From Rhodospirillaceae bacterium (lineage in GTDB: Bacteria; Pseudomonadota; Alphaproteobacteria; Dongiales; Dongiaceae): 64,000 nucleotides of DNA. Position 1 is the stretch's first letter; each line of letters starts with the position of its first letter. Location of the stretch: positions 1,881,001-1,945,000 of the forward strand of contig JADJQM010000001.1 in NCBI GenBank assembly GCA_016712715.1, read 5' to 3'. Shown in pieces: positions 24,191 through 31,764 of this stretch. The position numbers were made by a program, and so were the translations under genes. Below the pieces are notes generated by a model. It did no database searches, was not told the origin of the DNA, and saw nothing but the letters and a program-made list of their open reading frames with translations.

Positions 24191-25363
24191 ATGACCATGT
24201 CCTTGCCGCCCCGCGCCCGCGAGATCCAGGCGCGTGTGCGCGCCTTTGTCGATGCCGAACTGATCCCCTGGGAAGTGCATGCCGAAATGCATGACGGGCT
24301 GGTCCCGGAGGATGTCTGGACACGCATGAAGGAGAAGGCCAGGCAAGCGGGCCTCGACAACATGGACCTGCCGGAGAGCATGGGCGGGCGCGGCTACACG
24401 ACGCTGGAACAGGCGGTGGCGCAGGAGCAGACCGGCCGCGTCACCAATGCGCTGGGCTGGTGCGCCAACAACCCGCAGAAATGGATGCTGGAAGCCTGTT
24501 CGCCCGAGCAGATCGACCGTTGGATCAAGCCGCTGATGACCGGCGCGCGGCATGAATGCTATGCCATCACGGAGGCGGAAGCCGGATCGGATGTCGACGC
24601 CATCCAGTCGACCGCCCGGCGAGACGGCGAGGATTACATCCTCAACGGCGAGAAATGGCATGTGACCAGCGCCAATCTTTCCGACTATATGTTTTTCCAG
24701 GCCAAGATCGCCGACGGGCCGAACAAGGGTGCCCATGCCCTGTTCTTTGTCGATCACGATACGCCCGGCGTCGAGATCGTCCGCACACCGGCCTACACGC
24801 ACAATTACCGGGCGCACCACCCGATCTACCGCTTCACCAATGTGCGTGTGCCGGTCGGCCACCGCATCGGCGCGGAAGGTGATGGGATGGGCTTCACCTA
24901 TGCGTGGTTCCGCCATGAACGCCTGATGATCGCGGCACGCTGCTGCGGGTCGGCCGAACGGCTCATCGAGGAAGCAACCGCCTTTGCCAAGAGCCGTATC
25001 ATCTTCGGGAAGCCCTTGGCCGAACAACAGGCGGTGCAGTTCATGCTGGCCGATTCCCTCACGGAACTGTTCGCGGCACGCCTCATGACCTATGAGACCG
25101 CCCGCGCCATCGATGAGGGGTCCGACCTGAAGACCGCCCATGCGCAATGCGCCATGGCCAAGCTCTATGCCAGCGAGATGGCCGGCCGTGTCGCCGACCG
25201 GGCGGTGCAGATCTTCGGCGGGCGCGGCTATATGCGGGAAAACGTGGCCGAGCGCTTCTTCCGCGAACTCCGGGTCGACCGCATCTGGGAGGGGGCCAGC
25301 GAAATCCAGCGAATCATCATCGCCAACGGGTTGCTGAAGCGCGGCGTGGCGGTAGTGGAGTAG
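24191..25363 (+). CDS. Acyl-CoA dehydrogenase family protein
   Basis: The 390-residue flavoprotein has the acyl-CoA dehydrogenase order of domains: an alpha-helical N-terminus, a middle beta domain (YAITEAEAGSDVDAIQSTARR, GEKWHVTSAN) and a C-terminal helical domain (FGKPLAEQQAVQFMLAD, QIFGGRGYMRENVAERFFRE). The catalytic Glu lies in WEGASEIQR. It oxidises an acyl-CoA, passing electrons to ETF. The start at 24191 lies 25 bases after the TetR stop, so the two are probably in one transcript. The substrate is unknown. Confidence 0.92.
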   Translation: MTMSLPPRAREIQARVRAFVDAELIPWEVHAEMHDGLVPEDVWTRMKEKARQAGLDNMDLPESMGGRGYTTLEQAVAQEQTGRVTNALGWCANNPQKWMLEACSPEQIDRWIKPLMTGARHECYAITEAEAGSDVDAIQSTARRDGEDYILNGEKWHVTSANLSDYMFFQAKIADGPNKGAHALFFVDHDTPGVEIVRTPAYTHNYRAHHPIYRFTNVRVPVGHRIGAEGDGMGFTYAWFRHERLMIAARCCGSAERLIEEATAFAKSRIIFGKPLAEQQAVQFMLADSLTELFAARLMTYETARAIDEGSDLKTAHAQCAMAKLYASEMAGRVADRAVQIFGGRGYMRENVAERFFRELRVDRIWEGASEIQRIIIANGLLKRGVAVVE

Positions 25364-25374
25364 TAAAAAAAGGG

Positions 25375-25406
25375 TCGTCATGGTCCGCGAAGGCGGACCA
25401 TGACGA
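25375..25406. repeat. 14-bp perfect hairpin, repeat-like palindrome
   Basis: TCGTCATGGTCCGC, loop GAAG, then the exact reverse complement. A run of seven A precedes it, so on the minus strand it resembles a terminator. It lies just after the acyl-CoA dehydrogenase stop and before the MFS gene. Confidence 0.7.
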
Positions 25407-25493
25407 TTGGGGGCGAACCCTTCCCCTAGCCAAACGACCTGTCGACCCTCTAAAGTCCCGCCCGGGGTTTCTGGCGGCTTTTCGGGGGTTTTG

Positions 25494-26771
25494 ATGTTTC
25501 AGGCGATCTGGCGCACCACGCAGCCGGTCCTGCCGGTCCTCATCGGCATCACGCTGATCGAGGTGGCGCTGGGCATCCTGATGCCGCTCATCGGTATCCA
25601 GCTCGCGCGCTGGGGCGTCTCCGAGATCGTCGTCGGTGTCGCGGCCTCGGCCTATTTCGTGGGATTCCTCGCTGGCACCGTGGTCTGCCAGCGCATCATT
25701 CGCCGGGTGGGCCATATCCGCGCCTTCGGCGTATTCGTCGTGCTGGCGGCCGATGCCACCGTGCTGCACCTCGTCATCCAGGATGCCTATTTCTGGATCG
25801 CCCTCCGCGCCATCGCCGGCTTCTCGCTGGCCGGCGGCTTCGTGGTGATCGAATCCTGGCTCAATGACAAATCGACCGACGAAACGCGGAGCCGCATCTT
25901 TGCGATCTATACCGCGGTGAGCTGGGGGGCTTCCGGCATCTCGCCTTTGCTGCTCAATGTCGACGATCCGACCGGCATCCTGCTCTTTGCCTTTTGCACC
26001 CTGTGCCTGGCCAGCGCGATGATCCCGCTAGGCCTCACCAAGATCGGCAACCCGGTCATCAGCGAGCATACCCATCTCAGCCTGCGGCGCCTGTTCGTGA
26101 TCTCGCCCCTGGGCGTCGTCTGCTGTTTCGGCGCCGGCTTCCTCAACGGCTCGCTCTATGGCCTGCTGCCGGCCTTCGTCGATGCGATGGCGATGGGTGA
26201 GCGGGAGCTTTCCTTCCTGCTGCTGATCGGCACCATCGCGGTCCTCATCGCGCAGTTCCCGATCGGCCACGCGGCCGACGTCCATGGCCGGCGGCCGATC
26301 ATCATCGGCACGGTGACCGCCTCAGCGCTGCTGTGCCTGATGATCTATGCGACGCCGGAGATGCCCTATATTTTCCTGCTGGTGATCTTCTTCCTGCTCT
26401 CGGCCTTCCAGTCGCCGCTCTATGCGCTGGGCATCGGCCAGACCAGCGACTATATCGCCCGGAAGGATTTCGTCGCGGCTTCCTCCGGCCTGCTCTTCGC
26501 CTGGGGCCTCGGCGCCTCGATCGGCCCGTCCCTGGCCGGCGTTGCCATGCATGAGCTGGGGCCACGCGCCTTGTTCCTGTTCGTCGGCTGCGGCTATGGC
26601 CTCATCGTCACCTTCGCGCTCTACCGCGTGTTCCGGCGCAAGGCGAAGACGCCGGAAGAGCAGAACAACTACGTCGCCGTCCCCGCCGTGCAAGGCGCCT
26701 ATGGCGCCCCCGAACTCGATCCGCGCGGCGAACACATGCCCCATGTGGGCGCCAAGCCGATGCCGGATTGA
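25494..26771 (+). CDS. Major facilitator superfamily transporter (YcaD-like)
   Basis: The 425-residue protein has 12 predicted membrane helices and the MFS inter-helix 2-3 type motif weakly (CQRIIRRVGHIRAFG) with a matching GHAADVHGRRPIII between helices 8 and 9. The GFVVIESWLNDKSTDETRS segment is typical of YcaD-type MFS members. It may take up or export the amine handled by this cluster. The ATG at 25494 starts the first hydrophobic helix region; an upstream in-frame start at 25407 would run through the hairpin region. The last 45 residues are hydrophilic. Confidence 0.87.
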   Translation: MFQAIWRTTQPVLPVLIGITLIEVALGILMPLIGIQLARWGVSEIVVGVAASAYFVGFLAGTVVCQRIIRRVGHIRAFGVFVVLAADATVLHLVIQDAYFWIALRAIAGFSLAGGFVVIESWLNDKSTDETRSRIFAIYTAVSWGASGISPLLLNVDDPTGILLFAFCTLCLASAMIPLGLTKIGNPVISEHTHLSLRRLFVISPLGVVCCFGAGFLNGSLYGLLPAFVDAMAMGERELSFLLLIGTIAVLIAQFPIGHAADVHGRRPIIIGTVTASALLCLMIYATPEMPYIFLLVIFFLLSAFQSPLYALGIGQTSDYIARKDFVAASSGLLFAWGLGASIGPSLAGVAMHELGPRALFLFVGCGYGLIVTFALYRVFRRKAKTPEEQNNYVAVPAVQGAYGAPELDPRGEHMPHVGAKPMPD

Positions 26772-26783
26772 GAACGAGTCATT

Positions 26784-26913
26784 CCCCTCACCCCGACCCT
26801 CTCCCCGCAAGCGGGGCGAGGGAGTTCCGACCAAGTTCGCCTTAAAGCCCCTCGCCCCACAGCCGACGAATGTCGGCCTTCGCCGACGGCGGAGACGGGT
26901 TGGGGTGTGGGGC
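26784..26913. repeat. Long palindromic repeat, family 1, copy 1 (with inserted module)
   Basis: The head CCCCTCACCCCGACCCTCTC, a CCCCGCAAGCGGGG hairpin and an imperfect inverted tail resemble a REP/BIME element. Copies occur at 30727, 51566 and 57807. This copy holds an internal CCGACGAATGTCGG...CCGACGGCGG module shared, in inverse orientation, with copy 4. It lies between convergent genes. Confidence 0.8.
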
Positions 26914-26944
26914 GTTGCAGGACTTGTTACAACCAGATAGCACA

Positions 26945-27033
26945 CCGTCATCCCCGCACTTGGTGCGGGGATCCACGAGTTTCCTTGACGCCAGCAAAGA
27001 CGTGGATGCCCGGGTCAAGCCCGGGCATGACGG
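26945..27033. repeat. Palindromic repeat, family 2
   Basis: CCGTCATCCCCGCAC...GTGCGGGGATCCACG is followed by CGTGGATGCCCGGG...CCCGGGCATGACGG. The two hairpin halves also pair with each other at their ends. This kind of GTCAT-bounded repeat is widespread in alphaproteobacteria. A truncated copy is at 38715. Confidence 0.75.
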
Positions 27034-27050
27034 AGTTTAATTAGGCAAGA

Positions 27051-29117
27051 TCAGCTCGTCGCCATGATCGGCAGCGGGCGGCGGAATTTCACTTCGTTGG
27101 TGTCGTTGGTATCCAACTCGCGCGCATAGCGATGGCCGGCATAGACGGCGTAGGCGATGAGGCCGGGGGCGAGGCAATCGCCGATGCGGGTCACCGATTT
27201 GATGCCGGCATCCTTCAGCGCCTCCGGGTTGGTCATCAGGGCGTGATAGAGCGCCTCTTCCGGCAGGCGCGCCGTCACCGGCACCACGGCATCGATGGCG
27301 ATGAAATGCGGCTTCTCGCCATAGGCGGAATCGAGCTGCGCGACGCCCGCCTTCACCTCGACGAGATCATGGGCGGTGATGACGCGGATGCCGAGCGCGC
27401 GCAGGCGCTTGTTGATGAAGAGGACTTCGAGCGTGTTCGCTGTCCAGCTCGAGGCCGTGTCGCCGGGCGTCACATAGACGACGTCGAGACCGGCCTTGGC
27501 GAGCTTCTCCGCCAGCACGCCGGCGAGGTAGAACATGTCGTCGTCATAGACCAGCACCGTGCCGCTGGGCGGCAGGCGACCTTCCATGATGTCGTCGGGC
27601 GAGAAGACAATGGCGCCGTCGAGGCCCGGAATGGCGCGGGCATGGCTGCGGCCCACCCCGTCCTTGCGCCAATGGCTGCCGGTCGCAAGCACCACCCGCT
27701 CGAACCCCTGTTCCAGGATGTTGGCAGCCGTCATGCGGCTGTCGAGATAGGTGTCGACATTGCTCATCTTGCCGATCTGCCCCAAGCGATAGTCGCGCAC
27801 GCGGCCCCAGGCGGAAAGGCCGGGCAGGCGCGATTCCTTGTTCACGCGCCCGCCGAGTTCGGTCGAGCCTTCGGCGAGCGCCACCTCGTACCCGCGCAGG
27901 CCCACGGCGCGCGCGGCTTCGAGGCCGGCTGGACCGCCACCGACGATGAGCACGCGATCCTGCGACGCCTTGGCCGGAATGATCTCCGGATGCCAGCCCT
28001 TGCGCCATTCCTCGCCCATGGTCGGGTTCTGCGTGCAGCGGAGCGGCGTAATCGTCATGTCGCCGGTGATGCAGATATTGCAGCCTATGCATTCGCGGAT
28101 ATCCTCGATCCGTCCCTCCTCGATCTTTTTCGGGAGGTAGGGATCGGCGATCGACGGGCGGGCCGCGCCGATCATGTCGAGCACACCCTTTTTGATCAGC
28201 GAGACCATGCGGTCGGGCGAGGTATAGCGCCCCACCCCCACCACGGGCTTGCTGGTCAGCTTCTTCACGAAGGCGGTGAAGGGTTCCTGATAGCCTTCCT
28301 CGGCAAAGCGCGAAGTCTGGGAATCGTATTTCCAGTTGGAGAGGTTGACGTCCCAGAGGTCGGGCAGATCGGCCAGCATGGCGACAATGTCCTTGGCCTC
28401 GCCCTCGATCGAGACGCCGTCATCGCCCATCATCTCCTCGACCGCGAAGCGGACGGCGATGCCGCAGGTGTCGCCCACGGCCGATTTTGCTTCCTCGATC
28501 AGTTCGCGGAAGAGGCGCACGCGGTTCTCGAGGCTGCCGCCATATTCGTCGGTCCGCTGGTTGCGCCGCTTCTGCAGGAAATGCATCGGCAAGGAGAGAT
28601 CGTGACCGGCATAGACATAGACGATGTCGAAGCCGGCCTTCTTGGCGCGGACAGCGGCGTCGCGGTGCCAGCGGCGATAGTTGCGGATATCCTCGCGGTC
28701 CATGGCGCGGGCCTGGAACGGGTAGTAATTGGTCGGCTGGTGGCTGGGGCCGATCGGCACCTCGCGGCTGTAGAGGTTGGAGGAGCTGGGTCCGTTGTGC
28801 ACAAGCTCGACCGCCGCGAGCGAGCCGTGACGATGCACTGCTTCCGTCATCATGGAAAGATAGGGAATGTCGTGATCGTCCCAGATGCGCGCCTCGACAT
28901 AGGGGGTCACGTCACCGGAGGGATGGATCTCGCATTCCTCGGTCGCCACCACCGCCCAGCCGCCCTCGGCCTTCATGCCCCGCATGGCGGCATGGCCCTG
29001 GGGATGCTGATGGCCCATGCCGTTGCAATGCGGCACCTGGAAGAAGCGGTTGCGGGCGGTCACCGGCCCGATCTTCACCGGTTCGAACAGAATGTCGTAA
29101 CGTGGGTCGCGGGCCAT
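27051..29117 (-). CDS. Trimethylamine/histamine dehydrogenase family flavoprotein
   Basis: The 688-residue enzyme aligns over its length with trimethylamine dehydrogenase: an old-yellow-enzyme-like barrel, a [4Fe-4S] site and an FAD/NAD-like C-terminal region (VGGGPAGLEAARAVG). C31 in FQVPHC should carry 6-S-cysteinyl FMN; C343, C346, C349 and C361 bind the cluster; the Y and H of VYVYAGH and D265 match the catalytic residues. Of the aromatic bowl that cradles trimethylammonium, W262 is kept, but Tyr60 becomes Glu (E61) and Trp355 becomes Asp (D353), closer to dimethylamine or histamine dehydrogenases. The substrate is therefore probably a less substituted or charged amine. GGGGGA lies five bases before the ATG. 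Confidence 0.9.
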   Translation of the reverse strand: MARDPRYDILFEPVKIGPVTARNRFFQVPHCNGMGHQHPQGHAAMRGMKAEGGWAVVATEECEIHPSGDVTPYVEARIWDDHDIPYLSMMTEAVHRHGSLAAVELVHNGPSSSNLYSREVPIGPSHQPTNYYPFQARAMDREDIRNYRRWHRDAAVRAKKAGFDIVYVYAGHDLSLPMHFLQKRRNQRTDEYGGSLENRVRLFRELIEEAKSAVGDTCGIAVRFAVEEMMGDDGVSIEGEAKDIVAMLADLPDLWDVNLSNWKYDSQTSRFAEEGYQEPFTAFVKKLTSKPVVGVGRYTSPDRMVSLIKKGVLDMIGAARPSIADPYLPKKIEEGRIEDIRECIGCNICITGDMTITPLRCTQNPTMGEEWRKGWHPEIIPAKASQDRVLIVGGGPAGLEAARAVGLRGYEVALAEGSTELGGRVNKESRLPGLSAWGRVRDYRLGQIGKMSNVDTYLDSRMTAANILEQGFERVVLATGSHWRKDGVGRSHARAIPGLDGAIVFSPDDIMEGRLPPSGTVLVYDDDMFYLAGVLAEKLAKAGLDVVYVTPGDTASSWTANTLEVLFINKRLRALGIRVITAHDLVEVKAGVAQLDSAYGEKPHFIAIDAVVPVTARLPEEALYHALMTNPEALKDAGIKSVTRIGDCLAPGLIAYAVYAGHRYARELDTNDTNEVKFRRPLPIMATS

Positions 29118-29228
29118 CTTTTCCCCCTGCCTGATGTTGGCCGGACTTTAGACGGGGGCGGGAGATGGACGCAAGCCGCCCCATAGGCTAATTTTCGGGC
29201 CAGATCGTGGGAATGACTGTCAGATGCC

Positions 29229-29252
29229 ATGAAGAAGAAACCGGTGCGATGA
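29229..29252 (+). other. Upstream micro-ORF overlapping the M81 start
   Basis: ATGAAGAAGAAA occurs at 29229 and again at 29249, 20 bases apart and out of frame. The first reads M-K-K-K-P-V-R and ends in TGA at 29250-29252, overlapping the second ATG. It may be a leader peptide or just a small duplication. Confidence 0.3.
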
Positions 29253-30724
29253 AGAAGAAACTTGCGGTTGCGCGGCTGTGGTACGAGGGCAATTCCTTTT
29301 CCCCCATCACCACCGGCCTCGATATCTTCCAGGCGCGCGAATGGGCCGAGGGCGACGCGGCGGTGACGCTCTATCGCGACACCGCGACTGAAATCGGCGC
29401 CGTCATCGCCTTTGCCGACGCGCATCCCGATTGGGAGGTGACCTATCTGCGCTGCGCCGCGGCACCGCCCGGCGGGCCGGTGACCGACGATGCCTTTGCC
29501 GCCATCCGCGCCGACATTCTCGATGGACTGCAGCAGCAGAAATGGGACGCCGTCTATCTGTCGCTCCATGGTGCCATGGTCACCTGCGGCAATCCGACGC
29601 CGGAACTGGAACTTCTTGAGGATGTGCGGGCGATCATCGGCAAGACGCCGCTTGCCGCCAGCTTCGATCTCCACGCCAATATCGGGCCGGCGATGATCGC
29701 GCTCCTCGATGTCGCGACCGGCTACAAGACCTATCCGCATATCGACATGGATGCGACGGCGGCGCGAGCCTTGGCGCTGTTGACGTCACTTGCCGAGGGC
29801 CGGATCAAACCGGTCGGCGTCATCGCCAAGGTGCCGGCGATCTATACCAGTTTCAACATGCGCACGACCGACGGGCCGATGGCCGAGATGGCGAAGCTCG
29901 CCGCCGCGTGGCGCGCCGAGCCCGGCATATTGGAAGCGACCGTGTTCGGTGGCTTTGCCTATGGAGATTCCCCCTTTGCCGGGCCGACCGCCATGGTGTT
30001 CGCCGATGGCGACCGCATGCTGGCGCAGCGCGCGGCGCATGCTTTGGCAGCCGAGATGGCAGCAAGGCAGGCGCGCTTTGAAGCGAGGCCTCCCTCACCC
30101 GAAGACGCCATCGCGCAGGCGCTGGCCATCCCGGGCGACAGGCCGGCGGCAATCACGGATCCAGCCGACAATCCGCTTTCCGGCGGGATCGGCGACACGC
30201 CCACCTTGTTTCGCGCCTTGCTCGAGGCGAAGCCGCCTGTGCCTTGCGTCTTTGCCTTCTTCTGGGATCCCGAGCTGGTGGCCGAGGCGCGCCTTGCTGG
30301 CGTCGGCGCTACGCTCGACGTGGCCTTCGGCGGCCGCGTCACCTCGATTTTCGGCGCGCCGGTGCGCATCGGCGCTAGGAGCCTCGCCTTGACCGACGGG
30401 AAGTTCCGCAATGTCGGCCCCTATGAGAACAATCTTGCCGTCGATGTCGGCGACACGGCGCTGTTCGAGGTCGAGGGCATCAAGGTGATCGTCACCACCT
30501 CCTGCCAGACGCCCAACGATCCAGCCTACTTCACCCTGCACGGCATCGACCTCGCCAAGGTTGGCCTGCTCTGCGTGAAGGCGAAGAATCATTTCCGCGC
30601 CGGCTTCACGCCGCTCACCCGCGCCATCATCGAATGCGATGCGCCGGGACCGGCGGGGGTGACGCTCGATCACTACGAGTTCAAATATGCGGCGAAAACG
30701 CTGTATCCGCTGAGCTTGCGGTAG
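29249..30724 (+). CDS. M81 family metallopeptidase (MlrC-like)
   Basis: The 491-residue protein belongs to the MlrC/DUF1485 family named after an enzyme of microcystin-LR breakdown: N-terminal RLWYEGNSFSPI, LHGAMVTCGN, SFDLHANI with a likely metal-binding D-x-H, GYKTYPHIDMD, and C-terminal IVTTSCQTPNDPAYF. Family members are predicted zinc hydrolases in the cytosol and often sit in amino-acid or amine catabolic clusters; the substrate here is unknown. It is divergent from the amine dehydrogenase gene, with 131 bases between. No strong ribosome site precedes the ATG. Confidence 0.85.
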   Translation: MKKKLAVARLWYEGNSFSPITTGLDIFQAREWAEGDAAVTLYRDTATEIGAVIAFADAHPDWEVTYLRCAAAPPGGPVTDDAFAAIRADILDGLQQQKWDAVYLSLHGAMVTCGNPTPELELLEDVRAIIGKTPLAASFDLHANIGPAMIALLDVATGYKTYPHIDMDATAARALALLTSLAEGRIKPVGVIAKVPAIYTSFNMRTTDGPMAEMAKLAAAWRAEPGILEATVFGGFAYGDSPFAGPTAMVFADGDRMLAQRAAHALAAEMAARQARFEARPPSPEDAIAQALAIPGDRPAAITDPADNPLSGGIGDTPTLFRALLEAKPPVPCVFAFFWDPELVAEARLAGVGATLDVAFGGRVTSIFGAPVRIGARSLALTDGKFRNVGPYENNLAVDVGDTALFEVEGIKVIVTTSCQTPNDPAYFTLHGIDLAKVGLLCVKAKNHFRAGFTPLTRAIIECDAPGPAGVTLDHYEFKYAAKTLYPLSLR

Positions 30725-30726
30725 GG

Positions 30727-30833
30727 CCCCTCACCCCACCCCCTCTCGCCGCAAGCGGGGCGAGGGGCTATCAAGCAAGCTCGGCGCGAACTCCCTCGCC
30801 CCGCACTAGCGGGGAGAGGGTCGGGGTGAGGGG
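30727..30833. repeat. Long palindromic repeat, family 1, copy 2
   Basis: A head (CCCCTCACCCCACCCCCTCT, CGCAAGCG core) and an inverted tail (CTCCCTCGCCCCGC...GAGGGTCGGGGTGAGGGG) enclose about 20 bases. It lies between the convergent M81 and ribokinase genes and may act as a two-way terminator. Confidence 0.85.
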
Positions 30834-30840
30834 CTGTTGC

Positions 30841-31764
30841 TCAGATCGCGCTGACCGCCGGCAAATCCGTCAACCGCGCTTCGATGGCCGCCAGCAGCGG
30901 CAGGCTCGGTTGTGCGCCGGGCTTCAGGCAGGCAAGCGCGCCGCCCACCGACGCATAGCGTAGCGCCTCGCTGATCGTGTAGCCGCGATCTGTGGCGGCG
31001 GCAAAGCCGCCGACGAAGGAATCGCCGGCACCCACCGTATCGACTGGCCGGATCGGCAGGGCGCCGACGCTGAACCCGCCACCATTGCCCAGATAAGCGG
31101 CAGCGCCCGCGGCGCCCAGGGTCACGATGACCGTCGTCCCACTGGCCTTGGCGAGTGCTTGTGCGGCTGCACGGGCGTTTTCGATTTTGAGATCAAGATC
31201 CGCCGCGATCTGTTTCGCCTCGTTCTCATTGACGATCAGCCAGTCGAGCAGGCCCAGCACATCGGCTGGAATGGCCGCGGCAGGTGCCGCGTTGAGGAGG
31301 ATGCGGGCGCCCTTCTCCTTGGCGCGGCGAATGAGCGCCCAGTTTTCGGCGAGCGGCACTTCCATCTGCAGGACGATGAGCGTGCCGGGCCCCAGCAGAT
31401 TGTCCGGAAACTGTGCGGCCTTCGTCTGACGGTTGGCGCCAGACGCCACCACGACATGATTTTCGCCGAGCTTGTCGACACAGATGGCGGCAAGCCCGGT
31501 CGGATCGGCTACCGTCGAGAGGGTTGAGAGATCGACACCGGCCGCACGCAGATCCTTGAGCGCCGTTTCCGATAGCGGATCGCCGCCGATGCAGCCGATC
31601 ATCTTGACCTCGGCCCCGGCGCGTGCGGCGGCCAATGCCTGGTTGCCGCCCTTGCCGCCCGCGGTCAGCTGGTAGCCTGGCCCCAGCACGGTTTCACCGG
31701 GCAGAGGCAGGTGATCGACCGCGATCATCACATCGACATTGAGCGAGCCGAAAACGACGATCAT
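30841..31764 (-). CDS. rbsK: Ribokinase (PfkB family)
   Basis: The 307-residue kinase starts MIVVFGSLNVDVMIAVDHLP, has the first PfkB signature (GGKGGNQALAAARAGA) and the second (DTVGAGDSFVGGFAAA) with the catalytic Asp. It is closest to ribokinases, which phosphorylate D-ribose, but related sugars are possible. Its ATG overlaps the glycosidase stop (ATGA), so it is translated with it as the last gene of a seven-gene operon. In this context it would phosphorylate the sugar released by the upstream hydrolase. Confidence 0.85.
   Translation of the reverse strand: MIVVFGSLNVDVMIAVDHLPLPGETVLGPGYQLTAGGKGGNQALAAARAGAEVKMIGCIGGDPLSETALKDLRAAGVDLSTLSTVADPTGLAAICVDKLGENHVVVASGANRQTKAAQFPDNLLGPGTLIVLQMEVPLAENWALIRRAKEKGARILLNAAPAAAIPADVLGLLDWLIVNENEAKQIAADLDLKIENARAAAQALAKASGTTVIVTLGAAGAAAYLGNGGGFSVGALPIRPVDTVGAGDSFVGGFAAATDRGYTISEALRYASVGGALACLKPGAQPSLPLLAAIEARLTDLPAVSAI

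Noticed and set aside
26784..27033. Repeats as a CRISPR array
   Set aside because: The repeats are large palindromes without regular spacers, and no cas gene is present.
27132..29186. Plus-strand open frame of 684 codons opposite the amine dehydrogenase
   Set aside because: The minus strand encodes a full-length enzyme with all cofactor residues; the opposite frame is a codon-bias shadow.
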